A stretch of 11,151 nt of DNA, from the NCBI GenBank assembly GCA_002315945.1, contig DCIJ01000093.1, forward strand, positions 1,019 through 12,169, read 5' to 3'. Source of the DNA: Lachnospiraceae bacterium UBA1729. Lineage in GTDB: Bacteria > Bacillota > Clostridia > Lachnospirales > Lachnospiraceae. Below are positions 7,043 to 11,151 of the stretch, one piece after another. Both the position numbers and the translations under genes were made by a program. Within the stretch, counting starts at the first letter, position 1; each line of letters starts with the position of its first letter. The notes beneath the pieces are model-generated. The model was given only the letters and a program-made list of their open reading frames with translations. It searched no databases and was not told where the DNA came from.

Positions 7043-7932
7043 ACCTTCTCACCTATGTTCTTTCCTAAGATTCCAGCCGGTTTTACCATTAAAACAACAA
7101 TAAGAATCAGATAAACAAATGTGTCTGCCATAGATGAACTGATATATGTACTTGTTCCTGACTGTACAATTCCAATTATTATTCCGCCAAGCATTGCTCC
7201 TGGAAGAGAACCAATACCTCCAAGTACTGCTGAAACAAATGCATATATTCCCAATGTAGCGCCCATGGTTGTAGTAACCTTAGGGTACTGAGCGATATAC
7301 ATCAGTGCTGCAACGGCTGCCAGTCCGGCACCTATTGCAAAGGTGATTATTATTACTTTATTTACATTAATGCCCATAAGCACTGCGGCCTGCTTATCTT
7401 CAGATACACATCTCATGGCACGTCCAATTTTGGTTTTCTGTGTGAACTGATACAGTCCAATCATTATGATTGCCGAAACTACAATTGTAATTAATGTTGC
7501 TACACTAATTGAAAAACTACCTATCTTGATATCGTTGTTAAATAACATATAAGGAACCCTGGGATCCGGACCAATTGCAGGAATAGCCTGTGCCAGATTT
7601 TCCAGGATAAAACTCATTGCAATAGCAGTGATAAGTGACGTTAAATTATTACCACGCTTTCTGACAGGTCTATATGCCAGAAGTTCTACTAACATACCCA
7701 CTACAGCACATACTATTATTGCAATAAATACTGCAGCCCATCCTGGTAATCCTAATTTCATAAACGCAGGAATAGTAAAAAACAGAGTATAGCCTCCGAC
7801 CATTATGAAATCGCCATGGGCGAAATTGATTAGCTTGATAATTCCATAAACCATTGTGTAACCAAGAGCTATCAGGGCATACACACTACCAAGCCTTAAT
7901 CCTGTTGTAATAAATTGCATAAATGTACTCAT
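7039..7932 (-). CDS. livH: Branched-chain amino acid ABC transporter permease LivH
   Basis: LivH is the other channel-forming permease, expected to form a heterodimer with LivM. It has 297 residues, close to other LivH proteins. The N-terminal signature GSVYALIALGYTMVYGI (15-31) and INFAHGDFIMVGGY (35-48) are diagnostic, and IGPDPRVPY near 120-128 is the usual periplasm-side loop in this family. The coupling loop TKIGRAMRCVSEDKQAAVLMG (about 167-187) contacts the ATPases. About eight hydrophobic segments are evident. GGAGG lies 6 nt before the ATG. The gene is separated from livJ by 113 nt carrying a tandem repeat and a strong hairpin, so its expression is probably lower than that of livJ. 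Confidence 0.95.
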   Translation of the reverse strand: MSTFMQFITTGLRLGSVYALIALGYTMVYGIIKLINFAHGDFIMVGGYTLFFTIPAFMKLGLPGWAAVFIAIIVCAVVGMLVELLAYRPVRKRGNNLTSLITAIAMSFILENLAQAIPAIGPDPRVPYMLFNNDIKIGSFSISVATLITIVVSAIIMIGLYQFTQKTKIGRAMRCVSEDKQAAVLMGINVNKVIIITFAIGAGLAAVAALMYIAQYPKVTTTMGATLGIYAFVSAVLGGIGSLPGAMLGGIIIGIVQSGTSTYISSSMADTFVYLILIVVLMVKPAGILGKNIGEKV

Positions 7933-7956
7933 AGGATGCCTCCAAAAAATTCTATT

Positions 7957-7990
7957 TTTAAAGGAGGAGGATAACTCCTCCCCCTTTAAA
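7957..7990 (-). repeat. 15-bp stem-loop between livJ and livH
   Basis: On the minus strand a 15-bp stem (7990-7976 with 7971-7957) has a GTTA loop and only one G-U wobble. The GC-rich middle is flanked by TTTAAA/TTTAAA ends. No U-run follows directly (the sequence after the stem is AATAG), so it is not a standard terminator. Its place right after the binding-protein gene suggests a 3'-end stabiliser or processing site that raises livJ message over livHMGF, as stem-loops do in other ABC importer operons (inference). Confidence 0.7.
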
Positions 7991-8006
7991 TTTCATAAAA
8001 AATACT

Positions 8007-8050
8007 GTACTAAAAACTACTTGTACTAATACTACTGTACTAATACTACT
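8007..8050 (-). repeat. 14-nt tandem repeat straddling the livJ stop codon
   Basis: On the minus strand the unit AGTAGTATTAGTAC occurs twice in perfect tandem (8050-8037 and 8036-8023), followed by a diverged 16-nt copy AAGTAGTTTTTAGTAC (8022-8007). The first copy contains the TAG stop of livJ, and the repeats supply further stop codons downstream. It may simply be replication slippage. The GTAC cores are self-complementary, but I see no stable structure beyond that. Confidence 0.8.
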
Positions 8051-9293
8051 CTACTGATAATACCTTGATTGCTGTCTTAGTAACTTCGCTTGCGCCTGCT
8101 TCGTAGCTGTATCCAACCAGAACACCTGTCTTGATAGGAGTACCTGTCTCATCAAATGAGAATGTACCGCTGGCACAATCATAAACAACACTTGTATCTG
8201 CTAAAGCAGCCTGTACTGCTGCACCATCTGCAGAACCAGCTTTTTCCATAGCTGCTTTGTAAACTAATACTGCATCGTATCCTAAAGCATCAAAGTTGTT
8301 AGGTGTTTCACCATATTTATCTGTATATGTAGTTACAAACTTGGATGAAACATCACTTGTTGCTAATTCAGTTGCATAATGATTTACAAATAAAACGTCG
8401 TTGTATACTGAAAGATCCATTCCATCAGGAATTGTTGTCTCTGTGTTATCTACACCATCAGCTCCAAGAAGTACTCCGGAGAATCCAGCCTGACGAGCCT
8501 GAGGAACCAGGTAAGGACCCATTACATCATAGTAGAATGGAGTGAATACCAGCTCTGCTCCTGCAGAAACCATCTTGTTGAACTGGTTAGAGTAATCAAC
8601 CTCAGCCATTGATGCAACTGACTCTTCTGCTACGATCTCAAGACCAAGCTTACCAGCTGCTGCTGTAAATGCATCTCTTAAACCAGCTGAATATGTATCT
8701 GCTGAACAGTATACGATACCAATTTTTGAGAAGCCTTCATCTTTTGCGTATTTAGCAGCCAGCTCACCCTGGAATGAATCCTTGAAGCATGTTCTAAATA
8801 CATAATCCATTGTTGTTGTGAGTGAATCAGAAGTTCCAGATGGTGTAATGAGGCAGACACCTTCTGAATTTGCTACGGATGTGATTGCTGAAGTACAACC
8901 AGATGTGGCAGAACCGATTACTAAGCTGATACCATCAGAAACCAGTGCGTTAATTGAGTTAAGACACTCTGTTGAATCACCCTGATCATCCTTTACTTCT
9001 GTTGTAAGCATGTATGCTTTATCACCAATCTTTACACCACCATCTGCATTAATCTGTTCTATTGCAAGTTCGGCACCTGACTGGATGTGTGTTCCGTATA
9101 CTGCAAGTGAACCTGTCATGGGACCAATAAGTCCAAGTGTAATTGTATCGCCTTCTGGAGCTGCTGCTTCTGTTGCTTCTGCTGTTTCAGCCGCAGGTTC
9201 TGCTGCAGGTGCTGCTTCTTTTGCTGCTCCACAGGCTGTTAATGAAAGTGCTAATGTTCCAGTTAAAAGTACTGATAAAAATCTTTTCTTCAT
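8046..9293 (-). CDS. livJ: Branched-chain/polar amino acid ABC transporter substrate-binding lipoprotein
   Basis: This extracellular receptor captures the amino acid and hands it to LivHM. The 415 residues begin with a lipoprotein signal peptide: basic MKKR, a hydrophobic stretch, and lipobox LTAC with the lipidated Cys21. An Ala/Glu/Pro-rich linker (about 22-48) tethers the mature domain to the membrane. The type I periplasmic-binding fold (Peripla_BP_6) starts at ITLGLIGPMTGSLAVYG near 51-67, and ITPSGTSDSLT and LLGADGVD are typical of Leu/Ile/Val-binding proteins. AGGAGG is 7 nt before the ATG. It is the first gene of the operon, preceded by a leader of about 125 nt with a terminator-like hairpin. 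The specificity (branched-chain, sulfur-containing or other amino acids, or a small amide) cannot be told from sequence; livJ is used in the family sense. Confidence 0.93.
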   Translation of the reverse strand: MKKRFLSVLLTGTLALSLTACGAAKEAAPAAEPAAETAEATEAAAPEGDTITLGLIGPMTGSLAVYGTHIQSGAELAIEQINADGGVKIGDKAYMLTTEVKDDQGDSTECLNSINALVSDGISLVIGSATSGCTSAITSVANSEGVCLITPSGTSDSLTTTMDYVFRTCFKDSFQGELAAKYAKDEGFSKIGIVYCSADTYSAGLRDAFTAAAGKLGLEIVAEESVASMAEVDYSNQFNKMVSAGAELVFTPFYYDVMGPYLVPQARQAGFSGVLLGADGVDNTETTIPDGMDLSVYNDVLFVNHYATELATSDVSSKFVTTYTDKYGETPNNFDALGYDAVLVYKAAMEKAGSADGAAVQAALADTSVVYDCASGTFSFDETGTPIKTGVLVGYSYEAGASEVTKTAIKVLSVE

Positions 9294-9378
9294 ATTTTTT
9301 CCTCCTTTTTGCTCTCAAAACAAAAATCAGCTTCAAATATTCATGACTACTTTTAGCTATTTTATTTTTGAACGACAA

Positions 9379-9416
9379 AAAGAGGACCGAGTGGAATAGA
9401 CCTCTCTGTCCTCTTT
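9379..9416 (-). terminator. Terminator-like hairpin in the liv leader (possible attenuator)
   Basis: On the minus strand AAAGAGGAC (9416-9408) pairs perfectly with GTCCTCTTT (9387-9379). Inside, GAG/CTC and GG/CC continue the stem across two single mismatches to a 6-nt loop TCTATT. The stem ends in a U5 tract followed by G. It lies between the TTGACA promoter candidate and livJ, so a transcript from that promoter would have to read through it. In the plus sense there is no useful U-run, so the orientation points to the liv transcript. Confidence 0.6.
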
Positions 9417-9427
9417 ATGATGGCGCA

Positions 9428-9457
9428 ACCTTAACACATAAAATTGCAGGCTGTCAA
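9428..9457 (-). promoter_or_regulatory. Candidate liv operon promoter
   Basis: On the minus strand a perfect -35 TTGACA (9457-9452) is followed after 18 nt by TAAGGT (9433-9428), which keeps the key T, A and final T of the -10; TTAAGG with 17-nt spacing is the alternative reading. Transcription would begin near 9421, about 5 nt before the leader hairpin. A weaker candidate, TTGTCG with TAAAAG at 17-nt spacing, lies downstream of the hairpin and would bypass it. Confidence 0.6.
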
Positions 9458-9485
9458 CACATTTTTTTTGTAAATTTTTTTTCAG

Positions 9486-9535
9486 TTGCAATTTTTTTGG
9501 TGATTGTATACAATTATACATCATAAAAATATAAA
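9486..9535 (+). promoter_or_regulatory. Candidate promoter region of the aminotransferase operon
   Basis: Two readings are possible. First, TTGCAA (9486-9491) with TATACA (9507-9512) at a short 15-nt spacing, which puts the downstream hairpin inside the transcript. Second, TATACA (9507-9512) as -35 with TATAAA (9530-9535) as -10 at the ideal 17 nt, starting near 9542 within the hairpin's 5' arm and so preventing it from folding. Both overlap the GTATAC palindrome at 9503-9514, so a protein bound there would block either. Confidence 0.45.
9503..9520. promoter_or_regulatory. Putative operator: GTATAC palindrome, site 1
   Basis: ATTGTATACAAT (9503-9514) is a perfect 12-bp palindrome, and TGTATA-N4-TATACA (9505-9520) is an overlapping inverted repeat. 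The TTGTATACAA form resembles operators of GntR-family regulators (established for the family in general; the match here is inference). It overlaps the promoter elements of the plus-strand operon and lies upstream of the liv -35. No regulator gene is in the window. Confidence 0.5.
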
Positions 9536-9536
9536 G

Positions 9537-9578
9537 AACCGACAAAGAAGTCTGCTGATTTTTTTGTCGGTTTTTTTT
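9537..9578 (+). terminator. Terminator-like hairpin in front of the aminotransferase gene
   Basis: AACCGACAAA (9537-9546) pairs perfectly with TTTGTCGGTT (9563-9572), with a loop of 16 nt that can shrink by a few weak pairs. The run of T continues to 9578, giving eight T in a row from 9571. This is a good intrinsic terminator shape in the plus direction. No plus-strand gene lies upstream for more than 5 kb, so it either attenuates the aminotransferase operon or blocks transcripts running antisense to liv. Confidence 0.65.
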
Positions 9579-9585
9579 GTATACA
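9578..9585. promoter_or_regulatory. Putative operator: TGTATACA palindrome, site 2
   Basis: TGTATACA is a perfect 8-bp palindrome sharing its core with site 1, in the context TTTGTATACATG. Its centre is 73 bp from that of site 1, close to seven turns of B-DNA. It sits directly before the GAGAGGAG ribosome binding site of the aminotransferase gene. Confidence 0.4.
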
Positions 9586-9600
9586 TGAGAGGAGTTCATT

Positions 9601-10758
9601 ATGAAATATTCAAAAATTGCAGAGAGCATGCCCGCTTCTCCTATTAGAAAAATGATGGTAAAGGCTGCACAATATAATGATAGTATTTCCTTCGCTGTAG
9701 GAGAACCTGATTTCAAGCCCTGTGAAGAAGTCTTTGAAGCCGCCAGATTATCCCTTGACGCCCATGAGTCGGAATATTCTCCCGGAGCCGGGTATGATGA
9801 ATTAAGAATTAGCTATGCCAACTATCTGTCAGAAACAATTCATACCCCCTATGATATGGAGAATGTAATTGTTACCGTGGGGGGAATGTCCGCTCTGTTT
9901 GTTGGAATGATGGCATTATTAAATGATGGAGACGAGGTACTCATCAGTGCCCCTTATTTTTCAAATTATAATCAGATGATAGCCATGTGCCATGCCAAAG
10001 CGGTACCAGTAGATGTATATGAAGAAAATAATTTTGTACTCACTCCTGAAGCAATCAGGGAAAAAATAACTGACAGGACAAAGCTTATAGTACTTAATTC
10101 CCCCTGCAATCCTACCGGCGGAATAATCACTAAGGAAGCTTTGGCCGAAATAGCACAGATTGCTATTGAAAATGATCTCTTTGTAATGAGTGATGAGGTA
10201 TACAGACATATCCTATTTGATGGTCTTGAATATACCAGTATTGCATCTCTGCCTGGAATGAAGGAACGAACCCTGATAATAGACAGCTGCTCCAAAACCT
10301 TTGCCATGCCAGGCTTTCGTGTTGGTTTCGCTTGCGGCCCCACTGAATGGGTAACCCTGATGATCAAGCTGGTGGAGGGAATTTATTCAGCAGTTCCTGA
10401 CGCTACTCAGCGAGCAGCCATATCTGCATTTAAGTATAGTATGAATTACTGCAAAGAGATGCGGGATGAATATGAGCGCAGACGTGATTATATATATGAA
10501 CAGATCAAGGGTATTAAGGGACTTAGCTGTATAAAGCCCTCGGGAGCCTTCTATTTCTATATCAATATTAAAGGTACCGGATTAACTGCTGAAGAATTTT
10601 CCACAAGACTTTTTGATGAAAAGCATGTTGCAGTTGTGCCTGGCACTAACTTTGGTGCTTCCCTTGGAAGGAGCTACATAAGAATCTCCTATGCCACCAG
10701 CATGGAAAATATTAAAGCTGGAATTTCAAGAATAATTGAATTTTGTAACAGTCTATAA
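9601..10758 (+). CDS. PLP-dependent class I/II aminotransferase
   Basis: This cytoplasmic enzyme is expected to move the amino group between an amino acid and a 2-oxo acid. The 385 residues fit fold-type I aminotransferases of the aspartate/aromatic group. Visible landmarks are AVGEPDF near 32-38, GYDELR near 64-69, NSPCNPTGG near 166-174 (Asn170 contacts PLP), SDEVYRHI near 197-204 (Asp198 and Tyr201), SCSKTFAMPGFRVGF near 229-243 with the Schiff-base Lys232 and Arg240, and Arg361 in SYIRIS, which binds the substrate carboxylate. GGAG lies 6 nt before the ATG. It is the first gene of a plus-strand operon with the cysteine desulfidase-like gene, and is divergent from the liv transporter, which suggests a role in breaking down an imported amino acid. 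A carbon-sulfur beta-lyase activity of the same fold is possible. Specificity cannot be assigned. Confidence 0.93.
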   Translation: MKYSKIAESMPASPIRKMMVKAAQYNDSISFAVGEPDFKPCEEVFEAARLSLDAHESEYSPGAGYDELRISYANYLSETIHTPYDMENVIVTVGGMSALFVGMMALLNDGDEVLISAPYFSNYNQMIAMCHAKAVPVDVYEENNFVLTPEAIREKITDRTKLIVLNSPCNPTGGIITKEALAEIAQIAIENDLFVMSDEVYRHILFDGLEYTSIASLPGMKERTLIIDSCSKTFAMPGFRVGFACGPTEWVTLMIKLVEGIYSAVPDATQRAAISAFKYSMNYCKEMRDEYERRRDYIYEQIKGIKGLSCIKPSGAFYFYINIKGTGLTAEEFSTRLFDEKHVAVVPGTNFGASLGRSYIRISYATSMENIKAGISRIIEFCNSL

Positions 10759-10772
10759 TTGGAGTATTTATT

Positions 10773-11151
10773 ATGAACAAGACAGATCAGGCCTATATTA
10801 CTTATATAAATATATTAAAAAAGGAACTTATCCCAGCCATGGGATGTACTGAACCCATCGCACTGGCATACTGTGCGGCTCTGGCAAAAAAGCAGCTTGG
10901 CTGCCTGCCTGAAAGGATTGTAATAGAAGTCAGCGGTAATATAATAAAAAATGTAAAAAGTGTTGTAGTACCCAATACAAATGGTATGAAGGGAATTGAA
11001 GCTGCTGCCTCAATCGGAATAATAGCCGGGGATTCCTCAAAAACCCTTGAGGTTATTTCCACCGTTTCTGAAGAGGACAAGGCAAAGCTTCCTGCTTTTT
11101 TGGAAAACACAGATATATGCGTAAAGCCCATTGATTCAGATGACCTGCTGG
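10773..11151 (+). CDS. L-cysteine desulfidase / serine dehydratase-alpha family protein (UPF0597, CyuA-like), 3' end cut by window
   Basis: The first 126 residues are present. PAMGCTEPIALAYCAALA (21-38) is the family hallmark, with Cys25 expected to bind the iron-sulfur cluster. SGNIIKNVKSVVVPN (54-68) and GIEAAASIGIIAGD (74-87) are also typical of UPF0597. Characterised relatives (E. coli CyuA/YhaM and archaeal L-cysteine desulfidase) convert L-cysteine to pyruvate, ammonia and sulfide and are related to iron-sulfur L-serine dehydratases. Full members run to roughly 430 residues, so about two thirds lies past the right edge. GGAG is 8 nt before the ATG, and only 14 nt separate it from the aminotransferase stop, so the two are surely cotranscribed. 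The pairing suggests catabolism of cysteine or another small polar amino acid. Confidence 0.9.
   Translation, partial: MNKTDQAYITYINILKKELIPAMGCTEPIALAYCAALAKKQLGCLPERIVIEVSGNIIKNVKSVVVPNTNGMKGIEAAASIGIIAGDSSKTLEVISTVSEEDKAKLPAFLENTDICVKPIDSDDLL

Noticed and set aside
9333..9344. Tiny leader peptide (ATG AAT ATT TGA) in the liv leader
   Set aside because: It is four codons long, has no ribosome binding site and no run of regulatory amino acid codons, so chance is the better explanation.
9010..9399. Plus-strand open frame of 129 codons over the livJ 5' end
   Set aside because: It is antisense to the livJ signal peptide and Ala-rich linker, whose codon bias keeps the opposite frame open. It has no convincing ribosome binding site or recognisable protein features.
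9379..9416. T-box riboswitch suggested by GAGTGG and a hairpin
   Set aside because: The T-box core needs a TGGNACCGCG-type sequence and a long Stem I with a specifier loop. Here the sequence is GTGGAATAG on the plus strand, the hairpin favours the minus strand, and there is no room for Stem I.
9357..9716. Minus-strand open frame of 119 codons across the control region
   Set aside because: It starts inside the aminotransferase gene on the opposite strand and runs through hairpins and promoter elements; the composition looks like translated AT-rich intergenic DNA.
10802..11131. Minus-strand open frame of 109 codons at the right edge
   Set aside because: It is antisense to the cysteine desulfidase-like gene, which has clear family motifs in the plus frame.

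Overview
This moderately AT-rich window looks like the chromosome of an anaerobic Clostridia-type Firmicute, probably Lachnospiraceae (inference). The reasons are strong AGGAGG/GGAGG Shine-Dalgarno sites, the clostridial form of DinB with an HIDVNSAFLSW start, a lipoprotein-type binding protein, and CbiD of the anaerobic cobalamin route. I see no insertion sequence, prophage gene, CRISPR array, tRNA or rRNA. Most of the content is well-known housekeeping and amino-acid metabolism genes.

Region 1 (1-2456, minus strand): hflX (ribosome-associated GTPase) is followed 4 nt later by cbiD (cobalt-precorrin-5B methyltransferase), which runs off the left edge. A short AT-rich gap with overlapping divergent promoter candidates separates hflX from dinB.

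Region 2 (2457-3752, plus strand): dinB (Y-family DNA polymerase IV) has no Shine-Dalgarno site and a promoter placed so that its mRNA may be leaderless. Its stop codon lies inside a 13-bp perfect hairpin that separates it from the convergent operon.

Region 3 (3753-9293, minus strand): a complete branched-chain/polar amino-acid ABC transporter operon in the order binding protein (livJ), permeases (livH, livM), ATPases (livG, livF). A cytidylate kinase-like P-loop protein is attached at the 3' end. Between livJ and livH are a 14-nt tandem repeat and a 15-bp hairpin, which probably set the higher level of binding-protein mRNA.

Region 4 (9294-9600): the divergent control region. It carries a TTGACA promoter candidate for liv, a terminator-like hairpin in the liv leader, two TGTATACA palindromes 73 bp apart centre to centre, and a second terminator-like hairpin just before the plus-strand operon.

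Region 5 (9601-11151, plus strand): a PLP-dependent class I/II aminotransferase followed 14 nt later by the start of an L-cysteine desulfidase/serine dehydratase-alpha family (UPF0597, CyuA-like) gene cut by the right edge. With the divergent transporter this looks like an amino-acid uptake and breakdown module: import by Liv, then transamination or desulfidation/deamination in the cytoplasm. The true substrate cannot be read from sequence. I found no clear undescribed system. The most interesting signals are the regulatory architecture of region 4 and the leaderless-looking dinB.
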